Positions 1 through 6,848 of a stretch of 7,405 nt of DNA are shown here, piece after piece. Each line of letters begins with the position of its first letter. Position 1 is the stretch's first letter. A program made the translations under genes and the position numbers. Source of the stretch: Pseudomonadota bacterium (GTDB taxonomy: Bacteria > Pseudomonadota > Gammaproteobacteria > Legionellales > Legionellaceae); NCBI GenBank assembly GCA_021807845.1, contig JAKBCM010000068.1, positions 1 to 7,405 on the forward strand. The letters are read 5' to 3'. The notes under the pieces are model-generated. The model worked only from the letters and a program-made list of their open reading frames with translations. It was not told where the DNA came from and did not search any database.

Positions 1-11
1 CTATTTAGAAT

Positions 12-62
12 CTAGTCCTTCGAGACGCGTGCTATGCACGCTCCTCAGGGCGAACGGATTAG
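12..62. repeat. Imperfect palindromic intergenic repeat (REP-like)
   Basis: A 51-bp imperfect palindrome. The core is GCGTGC (27-32), a TAT loop, then GCACGC (36-41). The outer arms are CTAGTCCTTCG (12-22) and CGAACGGATTAG (51-62), which pair with one bulge and one mismatch, with unpaired bases between the outer and inner stems. The pattern of a CTTCGAGACG arm and a CTCAGGGCGAACGG arm resembles dispersed palindromic repeats that I recall from several proteobacterial genomes; this is memory and was not searched. The right arm overlaps the 3' end of the ArsR remnant and supplies its stop codon. It could also act as a weak terminator, although no T-tract follows on either side. Confidence 0.7.
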
Positions 63-260
63 GGAAAAATGGCTAAACTCGAGGCAATATAAAAAATAGA
101 GTATTGATAAAATGGCTTCTACTTCCGGCCTATTAATAACATAATACACATTCATTCCTTGTTTTTTAACTGCAAGCAAAGCCTCGCTCCTCATTTTAGC
201 CAAATGCTGAGAAAGGACTGACTGAGATAAATCGATAAGCTTATCAAGCTCACCCACAGT
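45..260 (-). pseudogene. ArsR-family HTH regulator, 5'-truncated remnant
   Basis: The reading frame encodes the C-terminal half of an ArsR/SmtB-type winged-helix repressor. It starts within the usual 'SVGEL' segment, continues through the recognition helix (SQSVLSQHLAKMR) and the beta-wing (KQGMNVYYVINRPEV), and ends with the C-terminal helix (ILSILYFLYC). Intact family members are about 100 residues, so roughly the first 40 are missing. The only start in frame is a GTG (257-255) that is an internal Val codon in the family. An in-frame TAG lies four codons upstream of that GTG, inside a palindrome, and no ribosome binding site is visible. The last residues (LIRSP) are encoded by the neighbouring palindromic repeat. 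No metal- or sulfide-sensing cysteine pair can be assessed because the sensor-bearing N-terminal region is gone. This is best read as a decayed gene; a short expressed fragment is possible but unlikely. Confidence 0.75.
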
Positions 261-277
261 AACTGACTACGTCAGTT
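261..277. repeat. Perfect palindrome at the ArsR truncation junction
   Basis: AACTGAC (261-267), a TAC centre, then GTCAGTT (271-277). The arms are perfectly complementary and extend with one bulge to GTAACTGAC / GTCAGTTTAC. It overlaps the stop codon of the 146-residue gene on one side and sits exactly where homology to ArsR proteins begins on the other. It could be a short hairpin terminator for the upstream gene (no T-tract follows on the minus strand) or a scar or junction of the rearrangement that removed the regulator's 5' half. Confidence 0.55.
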
Positions 278-717
278 TACGGAGTGCAGCAAAATGCAGC
301 CTCTATAGCATGACTTGTGTTATGTCGCTTGTTGATACAAGCAACAACTGCTGGGGGCAATGCGTTAAAGACAACATTAAATTCATTTTCCGAAATAGAA
401 CTTTTATTATCCTCGTCTGCCATCGGAGCTTGCGAACAGGATGTTACTTTTGGGGTGCTCTGGGGGCCAAGGCTCTTAGCGCCCGATAAAAAGCCGCGTA
501 CTTTTTCCTTGATACTCAGCGTCTCTACATAGACTGAACCTGATGCGTCAATGCGAATGTAATTATTTACAAGGTTTGAAACACTTTTAATTTTATCGCC
601 ATTAGCTAGCGTAATAATACACATGGCATCGCCATAAACGGATTCTCCACCAATAAGATCTACTTTCAGAGCTTTCTCAAGGATTAAGTTATCCAATGCT
701 TCATCACCACATGGCAT
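277..717 (-). CDS. Hypothetical protein, 146 residues
   Basis: I do not recognise this protein. The ATG at 717 is preceded by GAGGA (725-729) with a 7-nt spacer, a good ribosome binding site, which supports a real gene. No signal peptide or membrane segment is visible. The first 70 or so residues look like a folded beta-rich unit (for example DAMCIITLANGDKIKSVS, then YIRIDASGSVYVETLSIKE). A low-complexity stretch rich in Ser, Pro and acidic residues follows at about 80-110. The tail is short, with a Cys-Cys pair three residues from the end (AAFCCTP). Cysteines are at 3 and 33 and near 94, 127, 143 and 144. It lies downstream of tRNA-Met and upstream of a broken ArsR gene, so it is probably accessory. 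A secreted effector is conceivable in a Legionella-like host, but nothing in the sequence shows it. The C-terminus may have been altered, since it ends at the palindrome. Confidence 0.6.
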   Translation of the reverse strand: MPCGDEALDNLILEKALKVDLIGGESVYGDAMCIITLANGDKIKSVSNLVNNYIRIDASGSVYVETLSIKEKVRGFLSGAKSLGPQSTPKVTSCSQAPMADEDNKSSISENEFNVVFNALPPAVVACINKRHNTSHAIEAAFCCTP

Positions 718-837
718 TTGTTGTTCCTCGTTCGAGAAGATGGGGAAGGGGATGTTTTTTTATAAATTTACACTCTATACGCACCTTGAATATCAGGTGT
801 GACTCGTGTTTTTGTGACCAATTAATTTTAAGATTAT
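718..837. other. Short intergenic region between tRNA-Met and the hypothetical gene
   Basis: About 120 AT-rich bases. A weak hairpin (CACCTTGA / TCAGGTG, 782-799) lies about 40 nt beyond the tRNA 3' end. It has a bulge and no T-tract, so it is a poor terminator candidate. AT-rich boxes (a TATAGA and a TTTATAAA reading on the minus strand, about 760-778) could serve as a -10 for the hypothetical gene, but I found no well-spaced -35. The ribosome binding site of that gene is at 725-729. Confidence 0.4.
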
Positions 838-914
838 TGGTGGCTATGGGTGGACTCGAACCACCGACCTCAGCATTATGAGTGCCGCGCTCTAACCGGC
901 TGAGCTACATAGCC
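838..914 (-). tRNA. tRNA-Met (CAU anticodon, elongator type)
   Basis: A complete 77-nt tRNA cloverleaf. The acceptor stem is GGCTATG/CATAGCC and the D-arm stem is GCTC/GAGC. The anticodon stem is CGGCA/TGCTG with loop CTCATAA, giving anticodon CAT. The variable loop is AGGTC, and the T-arm is GGTGG-TTCGAGT-CCACC. CCA is encoded (3' end at 838). The GGCTA-type acceptor stem with a fully paired first position matches elongator tRNA-Met rather than initiator tRNA, whose first pair is unpaired. A CAU-reading tRNA-Ile2 (lysidine-modified) is the main alternative. It has its own promoter just downstream of degQ and is a single tRNA rather than part of an array here. Confidence 0.95.
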
Positions 915-925
915 TTGAGGCCGAG

Positions 926-954
926 ATTTTGTCGTTTTCAAGAGTTGATGTCAA
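926..954 (-). promoter_or_regulatory. Sigma-70 promoter of tRNA-Met
   Basis: On the minus strand there is a perfect -35 TTGACA (949-954), a spacer of exactly 17 nt, then a -10 CAAAAT (926-931, four of six matches). The bases after the -10 are CTCGGCC, a GC-rich discriminator typical of stable-RNA promoters under stringent control. The tRNA 5' end lies 11 nt past the -10, so the 5' leader is only a few nucleotides. The strong -35 compensates for the imperfect -10. Confidence 0.75.
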
Positions 955-980
955 GACCAAATTGTAAATTTACATGGTTT

Positions 981-1012
981 AGTGGGCAAAAGGACACAAA
1001 TCCATGCCCACT
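981..1012 (-). terminator. Stem-loop after degQ, candidate terminator
   Basis: AGTGGGCA (981-988) and TGCCCACT (1005-1012) form a perfect 8-bp stem around a 16-nt loop, starting about 10 nt after the degQ stop codon. The position is right for ending the operon before the tRNA promoter. No T-tract follows on the minus strand (AAACC comes next), so it is not a canonical intrinsic terminator. It may instead protect the mRNA 3' end or work with Rho. Confidence 0.5.
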
Positions 1013-1021
1013 CCATTCAAA

Positions 1022-2392
1022 CTAGATGATGAGAAGATAAAGTGCCCCAGCATCTCGTAGTACTTGGACCAGCAATTCTTGCTTTTTCTGGCGCGCGATG
1101 GTTTGGAGATCTTGGGTGTTTTTGGTGGGTTGCATATTGGCACTGACTATCACATCACCAGGACGTATACCAGCCCGCCAGCCAGCACTGTTTTCAGAAG
1201 CTCCCATGACCTGTATCCCAACAACGTGACCATGCAGCGGCGAGTCTTGTTCATAATTCCTCAAGGCGAGTCCATATAGAAATGGGTTGCTTGATTGTAA
1301 TTTTTGTTCATTTTTCTTAGCATCGGTCACTATAGCCATGATTGTTTTTTCATGGCCGTTGCGATTGACTTTGATTTTGGCATCGCTTCCAACACGAAGT
1401 AGGCTAATCGTTGTTTTGACTTGAGTGGCTTGCGTGATTTTGGTGTCGTTGATTTGGGTTATCACATCTCCTGATTGTAAGCCCGCTGCTTCAGCGGGGC
1501 TTCCTTGATTGACTTGGGCAATCAAAGCGCCTTGAAAATCTTCAGGATATCCCATGGCTTGGGAAAGTTCTGGAGTGAGTGGTTGGACGAAAATACCCAT
1601 CAATCCTCGGTGGACAGAGCCAAATTTAATGATTTGTTGAGCGACATCTTTTGCCATATTGATGGGGATAGCAAATCCAATACCGACGCTCCCGCCATAA
1701 AGAGAAATGATAGCAGTGTTGATGCCAATGAGTTCTCCTTTCACATTAATCAGGGCCCCGCCTGAGTTACCCGGGTTGATAGCTGCATCAGTTTGGATGA
1801 AGTTCTCAATCCCTTCAATATTTAAGTCAGCTCGTTTCATGGCGCTCACAATACCAAAAGTGGCCGACTGGCTATTGCCAAAGCTATTTAAGCCAAAAGG
1901 GTTGCCAATAGCAACGACAAAATCTCCAACTTCAATTTTATCAGAATCACCAATAGGTAAAGTTTTCAAATTTTTAGCGTCAATTTTTAAAACGGCCACA
2001 TCAGTTTCGCTGTCACCTCCAATAAATTTGGCTTTTAATCGTCTACCATCATTTAAGGTAACAGTGATGAGTGTTGCATTTCGAATCACATGATCGTTGG
2101 TAAGAATAAAGCCATTTTTAGGATCAAGAATAACCCCTGAGCCAATGCTTTGAAACTTTCTAGCACGTAGGGGTGCAGTTGCTTGAGGTTTGTCTTGGCT
2201 ATCTTCATCTTCTGCAGAGGGTAAAGTGCCAGGATTAATCCCTTGCACGGCTACGTTCACAATCGCTGGCATCGTATTTTTTAACACAGGAGCCAATGTT
2301 GGCAGCTGTAGGGTAGATGAAGCTGCATGTAAAAGAGGAAGCACAAAGATGAGTGCGAGTGTAAAAAGTATTCGTGATTTGTTGACCATCAT
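1022..2392 (-). CDS. degQ: Periplasmic serine endoprotease/chaperone DegQ (HtrA family)
   Basis: A periplasmic HtrA protease of about 456 residues that degrades or refolds misfolded envelope proteins. An N-terminal signal peptide (Lys/Arg, then a hydrophobic run, LLHAAS cleavage region near residues 23-24) directs export. The trypsin-like domain carries the full triad: His101 (TNDHVIR), Asp131 (ETDVAVL) and Ser210 (NPGNSGGAL). Two PDZ domains follow at about 250-345 and 370-456. The loop before the first catalytic strand (about 55-80) is short and acidic and lacks the long Gln-rich insertion of E. coli DegP, which favours DegQ. The ATG at 2392 (or the next codon, 2389) is chosen because AGGA lies just upstream and the signal peptide then begins correctly. 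A GTG at 2431 would add 13 residues and lacks such support. It is last in the operon, 48 nt after pgeF. No sigma-E promoter was seen in the gap. Confidence 0.93.
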   Translation of the reverse strand: MMVNKSRILFTLALIFVLPLLHAASSTLQLPTLAPVLKNTMPAIVNVAVQGINPGTLPSAEDEDSQDKPQATAPLRARKFQSIGSGVILDPKNGFILTNDHVIRNATLITVTLNDGRRLKAKFIGGDSETDVAVLKIDAKNLKTLPIGDSDKIEVGDFVVAIGNPFGLNSFGNSQSATFGIVSAMKRADLNIEGIENFIQTDAAINPGNSGGALINVKGELIGINTAIISLYGGSVGIGFAIPINMAKDVAQQIIKFGSVHRGLMGIFVQPLTPELSQAMGYPEDFQGALIAQVNQGSPAEAAGLQSGDVITQINDTKITQATQVKTTISLLRVGSDAKIKVNRNGHEKTIMAIVTDAKKNEQKLQSSNPFLYGLALRNYEQDSPLHGHVVGIQVMGASENSAGWRAGIRPGDVIVSANMQPTKNTQDLQTIARQKKQELLVQVLRDAGALYLLII

Positions 2393-2397
2393 ATTTA

Positions 2398-2401
2398 TCC
2401 T
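2398..2401 (-). promoter_or_regulatory. Ribosome binding site deciding the degQ start
   Basis: AGGA on the minus strand, 5 nt before ATG 2392 and 8 nt before the adjacent ATG 2389. It sits inside the open frame that extends to a GTG at 2431, so it argues for the shorter protein. The two tandem ATGs cannot be separated by sequence alone. Confidence 0.6.
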
Positions 2402-2440
2402 GTATGAAATAGGGAATGTTGTAAGGCTCACAGTTAGGTC

Positions 2441-3178
2441 TTAAAGATCAGTGAACCAAATTAATGTAGTCATTCTACCGGTTTCAGCTTCACGACGATA
2501 GGAATAGAATGCATTTTTATCTTCAAAAGAGCAGACTTCTGATTGATACACAGCCTTAACTCCGTTATTTTTTAAGATTAATTCAGCCATCTTAGCCAGA
2601 TTGGCATATTGCTTTTCTCCTCTATCCTGAAAAGTGCTAGCGGTGAATGGGTATCTATCCTTGTAGGTTTGTATGACTTCAGTGCCAACTTCATAACATT
2701 TTTGACAAATACCAGGTCCAATCCATGCCATGAGTGATTCTCTGTGACTCTTCATTTTAGCTAAGGTATTTTCAACGATGCCATTAGCAAGGCCTCGCCA
2801 ACCCGCATGAATGGCAGAAACTTCTTGACCTTTGGTATCGCATAGCACAATAGGCAAACAATCTGCCGTCATGATGGCCAGAGGGATATCTTTACGTCGA
2901 GTCACTGCTGCATCGGCCTCACGCTCTGAATCCTCTTCAACAATGATACAAATATTACTATGGATCTGAGAAAGCCAGATGGGCTCTGATTTGAGCTGTA
3001 AAGAAGTGACAAGCGCTTGACGGTTAGCAGCGACACTGTGTGGATGGTCGCCGACATGGAAGGCCAAATTGTTTTTATCAAAAGGAGGTAAGCTGTGGCC
3101 TTCAGTCCTGGTTGTCGTTAAAGCGCGAACATGAGGAGGGGCAGGCCAGTTTGCCAAAAGACTAGTCATCATTTTCAT
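2441..3178 (-). CDS. pgeF: Peptidoglycan editing factor PgeF (YfiH / laccase-domain family)
   Basis: A cytoplasmic DUF152/Cu-oxidase_4 family protein of 245 residues (E. coli PgeF is 243). E. coli PgeF removes wrongly incorporated UDP-MurNAc-L-Ser type precursors, keeping L-Ala at position 1 of the peptide; in other species relatives act on nucleosides or phenols. The conserved metal/catalytic residues are present: His73 (LSQIHSN), Cys107 (MTADCLP) and His124 (AIHAGWRG). The GPGICQKCYEVG signature is at about 153-164. The gene overlaps the end of rluD by 17 nt, the usual rluD-pgeF pairing in gammaproteobacteria. The first ATG (3178) is given, but ATGs at codons 3 and 4 are equally possible: a GGA lies upstream of those and the first ATG has no clear ribosome binding site. 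Translation is probably coupled to rluD. Confidence 0.93.
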   Translation of the reverse strand: MKMMTSLLANWPAPPHVRALTTTRTEGHSLPPFDKNNLAFHVGDHPHSVAANRQALVTSLQLKSEPIWLSQIHSNICIIVEEDSEREADAAVTRRKDIPLAIMTADCLPIVLCDTKGQEVSAIHAGWRGLANGIVENTLAKMKSHRESLMAWIGPGICQKCYEVGTEVIQTYKDRYPFTASTFQDRGEKQYANLAKMAELILKNNGVKAVYQSEVCSFEDKNAFYSYRREAETGRMTTLIWFTDL

Positions 3179-4115
3179 CCAAAATGGTTAACAAATATTG
3201 AAAATCATCAGGTAAGGGGGCGGTAAATGTCAATTGTTTCTTTGTGATTGGGTGCATCAATGACAAAGTAGCTGCATGAAGCGCCTGCCTTTTAAAATGC
3301 AAGATAGCTTGACGAATGGTATCGTGAACCCCCTTCGGCAATCGTTTGCTCCCTCCATAAAGCGGATCACCCACCACGGGATGATTGATATGTGCCATAT
3401 GTACGCGGATTTGATGAGTACGCCCAGTCAATAGGGTTACCTCCAACAAAGTCAATTGTTGGTATTGTTTCTTCACCTTATAGGTGGTTGTTGCCTGCCT
3501 ACCTTCTTTGCACACCGCCATTTTGAGACGATTGTGAGGGTGTCTGCCATAGGCTGTATCAATCAATCCACCACTGATGAGGTGTCCATACACTAAGGCG
3601 AGATACTGGCGATGAATGTCTCGGGCCTGCATTTGTCTGATAAGGCTGGTATGAGCGGTTATCGTTTTAGCTACAACCATTAAGCCTGTCGTATCTTTGT
3701 CTAATCGATGAACAATTCCTGCTCGCGGTAAATGTTGCAAGGAGGGCTCATGATGCAATAGTGCATTCACTAAGGTATGTTTGGGGTTGCCTGCCCCTGG
3801 ATGCACAATGAGGCCTGCTGGCTTATTGATGACGAGTAGTTCTTCATCTTCAAACACCAGTTGTAAGGGAATGTCTTCAGCCTCATGTATATTTTCACTA
3901 GCGCTTAAAAGAGCGCTGAGTTTGACTTGCTCGCCCCCTTGTACTTTATCTTTGGCTTTAAAACAGGTGCCATTGATAGTGATGTTGCCTGCTTTTAACC
4001 ATTGTTGAAGTTGTGCACGAGAAAACTCAGGAAACAATTGAGCCAATGCCACATCAACGCGCAGGCCATGTTGCAAACTAGATACAGTGGCTTCTTTGAC
4101 CAGGGTTGTATTCAT
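3162..4115 (-). CDS. rluD: 23S rRNA pseudouridine synthase RluD
   Basis: A 317-residue RluA-family synthase (E. coli RluD 326) that makes pseudouridines 1911, 1915 and 1917 in helix 69 of 23S rRNA. An S4 RNA-binding domain occupies about residues 16-66 (GLRVDVALAQLFPEFSRAQ onward). The catalytic domain follows from about 82. Its motif HRLDKDTTGL contains the catalytic aspartate at residue 139, the same number as in E. coli RluD. KPAGLIVHPG (98-107) and GRTHQIRVH are further family blocks. The reading frame stays open upstream to 4232, but the ATG at 4115 is chosen: it begins the protein at the family's usual length just before the S4 domain, and it lies 1 nt after the miaB stop, implying coupled translation. 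The 117 nt of open frame before it are the 3' end of miaB. RluA and RluC are paralogues, but the S4 domain, length and pgeF neighbour favour RluD. Confidence 0.94.
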   Translation of the reverse strand: MNTTLVKEATVSSLQHGLRVDVALAQLFPEFSRAQLQQWLKAGNITINGTCFKAKDKVQGGEQVKLSALLSASENIHEAEDIPLQLVFEDEELLVINKPAGLIVHPGAGNPKHTLVNALLHHEPSLQHLPRAGIVHRLDKDTTGLMVVAKTITAHTSLIRQMQARDIHRQYLALVYGHLISGGLIDTAYGRHPHNRLKMAVCKEGRQATTTYKVKKQYQQLTLLEVTLLTGRTHQIRVHMAHINHPVVGDPLYGGSKRLPKGVHDTIRQAILHFKRQALHAATLSLMHPITKKQLTFTAPLPDDFQYLLTILDENDD

Positions 4116-4116
4116 G

Positions 4117-5460
4117 TTAAGTGACAATAGACTCTTCAATCCATCGGCCGCGTAAGGAATTTGGCTGGGCGTCTGTGATATGAACTTTAACAAACTGTCC
4201 TTGCAATTCGGCAGGGGCGTCAAAGTTAACAACCCGATTGCATTCGGTTCTTCCTGAAAGTTGTTCTTTTCTCTTTTTTGAAAGTCTGGTGACTAGTACG
4301 GTTTGAGTACTGTCTATCATCGATTGACTATAACGAGAAGCTTGTAGAAGTAGTCTATCTTGTAGAATCCTCAAGCGCTGCTTTTTAACTTCCATTGGGG
4401 TGTTATCTTCTAAATTTGCAGCTGGTGTACCGGGTCTTTTGCTATATATAAAGCTAAATGAAGTATCAAAGCCAATGTCATGAATCAGATCCATCGTCGC
4501 TTTAAAATCATCATCTGTTTCCCCAGGAAAGCCCACAATGATGTCTGTTGATAATCGGATATCTGGGCGAACTTTACGAAGTTTGCGAATTTTAGACTTA
4601 TATTCAAGTGCTGTATATCCACGTTTCATCATGGCCAAAATTCGGTCCGATCCACTTTGTACGGGTAGATGCAAATGATTGGCAAGTTCAGGAACTTCGG
4701 CATAGGCATTGATTAAATTGTCGGAAAAAGCCAAAGGATGGGAGGTGGTAAACCGAATACGACCAACTCCGTCAATGGCTGCAAGATAATGAATCAGCAA
4801 AGCCAAGTCCGCGACATCACCATTGTGCATCGGCCCACGGTAGTCATTGACGTTTTGGCCAAGCAAATTAATTTCTCTCACCCCTTGCGTTGCTAACTGA
4901 TAACACTCAGCCAAAATGTCATCAAAAGGTCTACTGATTTCTTCACCACGCGTATAAGGCACCACACAATAACTACAGTATTTACTGCAACCTTCCATAA
5001 TCGAAACAAAGGCGGTTGGACCTTCGGCCTTTGGTGCGGGTAGATGATCAAACTTTTCAATTTCTGGAAAACTAATATCGACAATTGGCTTTCGTGTTTC
5101 TAGACGCTCATTAAGCATACTGGGTAATCGATGTAAAGTTTGCGGACCAAAAACCAAATCAACAAAAGGCGCGCGCTTTAGAATATCGCCACCTTCTTGA
5201 CTAGCGACACATCCGCCCACTCCAATAATCACATGGGGATTCATCTTTTTATAGTCGCGCCATTGGCCTAATTGGGAGAATACTTTTTCTTCCGCTTTTT
5301 CACGAATAGAACAAGTATTGAGCAGAATGACATCTGCTTCTTCCACGTTTTCTGTTTTCTGTAGTCCGTGGGACGCATGTAAAACCTCGGCCATTTTTGA
5401 TGAATCATAATCATTCATCTGACAACCATTGGTTTTTATAAATAATTTTTTTGCCACCAT
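4117..5460 (-). CDS. miaB: tRNA-2-methylthio-N6-dimethylallyladenosine synthase MiaB
   Basis: A radical-SAM methylthiotransferase of 447 residues that converts i6A37 to ms2i6A37 in tRNAs reading UNN codons, improving codon-anticodon pairing. The N-terminal UPF0004 domain binds an auxiliary 4Fe-4S cluster through Cys13 (KTNGCQMN), Cys50 (LNTCSIREK) and Cys84 (VGGCVAS). The radical-SAM core has CSKYCSYC with Cys158, Cys162 and Cys165 in a CxxxCxxC pattern. A C-terminal TRAM domain (about 375-440) binds tRNA. The segment [14 protein letters not shown] is diagnostic of MiaB, as against MtaB or RimO. The ATG at 5460 is preferred because the protein then starts with [12 protein letters not shown], the family norm. 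An earlier ATG at 5496 would overlap the transporter gene and add 12 unconserved residues. It follows the transporter stop by 4 nt and ends 1 nt before rluD. Confidence 0.96.
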   Translation of the reverse strand: MVAKKLFIKTNGCQMNDYDSSKMAEVLHASHGLQKTENVEEADVILLNTCSIREKAEEKVFSQLGQWRDYKKMNPHVIIGVGGCVASQEGGDILKRAPFVDLVFGPQTLHRLPSMLNERLETRKPIVDISFPEIEKFDHLPAPKAEGPTAFVSIMEGCSKYCSYCVVPYTRGEEISRPFDDILAECYQLATQGVREINLLGQNVNDYRGPMHNGDVADLALLIHYLAAIDGVGRIRFTTSHPLAFSDNLINAYAEVPELANHLHLPVQSGSDRILAMMKRGYTALEYKSKIRKLRKVRPDIRLSTDIIVGFPGETDDDFKATMDLIHDIGFDTSFSFIYSKRPGTPAANLEDNTPMEVKKQRLRILQDRLLLQASRYSQSMIDSTQTVLVTRLSKKRKEQLSGRTECNRVVNFDAPAELQGQFVKVHITDAQPNSLRGRWIEESIVT

Positions 5461-5464
5461 TATT

Positions 5465-6769
5465 TTAATCTCGCACACTTCTGCAATAAGTTTCATTCAG
5501 CTTTGGCAGAATGAAAAGTGCTATGAGCATCCCAAGAGGTAACAATGCAAGAGCCACGTGATACGCTTCAATAGGGTAAACTCGAACTTTATCAACCACC
5601 TCACCTTGCCATAATTTATCCAATATGTATCCAATTGCTGGTTGGCCTATGGCGATGCCTATCATGTTCATCATATTCATAAAGCTTAACCCGGTAGCCA
5701 CATACTTTTTACTGCAAAGCTCCTTGGCTACGGCAAAAGCGGGTAAAAAACCCGATGAGAATATACCAAAAGCAAATAAAAAAATCTCTATTTCCCAGCC
5801 TGAAGACAAAGGGGCATAGATGAAGATAGTGCTGCAAATCAGTGCTCCAACACAACCTATGTACAAAGGCGGTTTACGTCGACCAATCCGATTTGAAAAA
5901 ATCCCCCACAAAGGGCTAGCTATAGCCCATCCTACAAAGACAAGTGAAATATAATTGGCAGCAGTTGCTTTGGCGATATGGAGTTTAAACATGAGAAAAG
6001 GAACACCCCATAAACCACAAAAAATGGGAGTAGCCATGTACATTAGGCCACCATAAAACGCAACCAACCATAATTGTTTATTTCCTATCAGGGCTATCAA
6101 GCTACTGACCAATGGCTCATCATCGTGTTTAGCTGTGTCATGAACGAGGTGAGGTTGGTTTTTCGGTACATCTTTGGCAATGGTAAAGATAAGGATAGCT
6201 AAAATAATACCGATGCTTCCCATAATCACCATACTGTTGCGCCAACCGTAATTATCAACCAGGAGAGCTAAAGGGGTTTCACCGCCAATAGCACCTAACA
6301 TACCGATGGTAACCATCATCCCAGTTAATAACGCAAACCGTTCTGGTAGAAACCAATTTGCAGCTAATTTCATAGCTCCAACCGCGGCAAAAGAAGAGCC
6401 AAAACCAATCATTAAGCGAGCGATGCAGGCCATAAAAAAACTATTGGTCAAGCCAAAAGCGATGGTGCTTAGTGCACAAATCAGGGTCGCAATGGTTAAT
6501 AGCCGTTGCGGGCCAAAATAATCCATCATGACCCCACCGGGTAATTGCATGGCAGCATAAGAATAAAAATAGATCCCAGATAAAACACCAAGTGTTTGAC
6601 TGGTGACTGAAAAATCACGCATTAACTCCGAACTCATGACGCTCGGTGAGACTTGTAAAAGACACTCATAAAAATAAAAAAGACAGCCCAATCCCCAGAC
6701 AATCCAAGGCATGATGGCTTTGGTGGGTGATGTTTCAGATAGAACAGAATGAGGGTTATTGTGAGCCAT
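5465..6769 (-). CDS. MFS transporter, possibly Pht-like
   Basis: An inner-membrane major facilitator of 434 residues with about twelve hydrophobic segments in two halves, separated by a charged loop (around residues 200-235). The motif-A region between helices 2 and 3 is [14 protein letters not shown], with Asp83 and Arg89; a second copy ([13 protein letters not shown]) lies between helices 8 and 9. The helix 1 segment [22 protein letters not shown] and the helix 2 segment [15 protein letters not shown] resemble transporters of Legionella and Coxiella related to the Pht family, which import amino acids or nucleosides. This is recollection, and the substrate is unknown. The ATG at 6769 is chosen: AAGGAG lies 11 nt upstream, while the earlier GTG (6781) overlaps that ribosome binding site and cannot use it. 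It heads the operon with miaB, without an obvious functional link, and probably shares the promoter at 6820-6848. Confidence 0.85.
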   Translation of the reverse strand: MAHNNPHSVLSETSPTKAIMPWIVWGLGCLFYFYECLLQVSPSVMSSELMRDFSVTSQTLGVLSGIYFYSYAAMQLPGGVMMDYFGPQRLLTIATLICALSTIAFGLTNSFFMACIARLMIGFGSSFAAVGAMKLAANWFLPERFALLTGMMVTIGMLGAIGGETPLALLVDNYGWRNSMVIMGSIGIILAILIFTIAKDVPKNQPHLVHDTAKHDDEPLVSSLIALIGNKQLWLVAFYGGLMYMATPIFCGLWGVPFLMFKLHIAKATAANYISLVFVGWAIASPLWGIFSNRIGRRKPPLYIGCVGALICSTIFIYAPLSSGWEIEIFLFAFGIFSSGFLPAFAVAKELCSKKYVATGLSFMNMMNMIGIAIGQPAIGYILDKLWQGEVVDKVRVYPIEAYHVALALLPLGMLIALFILPKLNETYCRSVRD

Positions 6770-6780
6770 ATGACAGAGCA

Positions 6781-6786
6781 CTCCTT
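6781..6786 (-). promoter_or_regulatory. Ribosome binding site of the MFS gene
   Basis: AAGGAG on the minus strand, 11 nt before ATG 6769. The spacing is somewhat long. The only other in-frame start, GTG 6781-6779, overlaps the motif itself, so the ATG is the better start. Confidence 0.55.
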
Positions 6787-6819
6787 GACTTCGTGTATCA
6801 AACGCAAACCAAATTTAAA

Positions 6820-6848
6820 ATATTAACAGATTGATTACAAATTGTCTA
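6820..6848 (-). promoter_or_regulatory. Candidate sigma-70 promoter of the MFS-miaB-rluD-pgeF-degQ operon
   Basis: On the minus strand there is a -35 TAGACA (6843-6848, five of six matches) and a 17-nt spacer ending in TGT. This gives an extended -10 (TGn), followed by TAATAT (6820-6825, four of six). The predicted start site near 6812 leaves a leader of about 40 nt before the MFS ATG. No operator palindrome was found in the leader. It is the only well-formed promoter I found upstream of the five-gene run. Confidence 0.6.

Noticed and set aside
281..300. TGCAGC repeated twice in tandem spacing (TGCAGCAAAATGCAGC) near the end of the hypothetical gene
   Set aside because: Only two 6-bp copies exist, within coding sequence; there is no array and nothing CRISPR-like.
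317..532. Plus-strand reading frame of 71 codons opposite the hypothetical gene
   Set aside because: It lies wholly inside the minus-strand gene, which has a good ribosome binding site; this frame has no such site and no recognisable protein features.
782..799. Hairpin CACCTTGA / TCAGGTG as a tRNA terminator
   Set aside because: The stem is short and bulged, with no T-tract on the minus strand; it is mentioned only as part of the intergenic description.
838..862. Search for an attachment-site copy of the tRNA-Met 3' end in the rest of the window
   Set aside because: Apart from a few bases of CGTTCGAG near 729-736, no copy of the 3' end was found, so a bounded integrated element cannot be claimed.
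1707..2093. Plus-strand reading frame of 128 codons inside degQ
   Set aside because: It is an antisense shadow of the conserved protease domain, with no family resemblance and no ribosome binding site noted.
2393..2520. Possible separate or sigma-E promoter for degQ in the pgeF tail and the 48-nt gap
   Set aside because: No GGAACTT-like box with a spaced TCAAA and no pair of -35/-10 boxes better than half matched were found.
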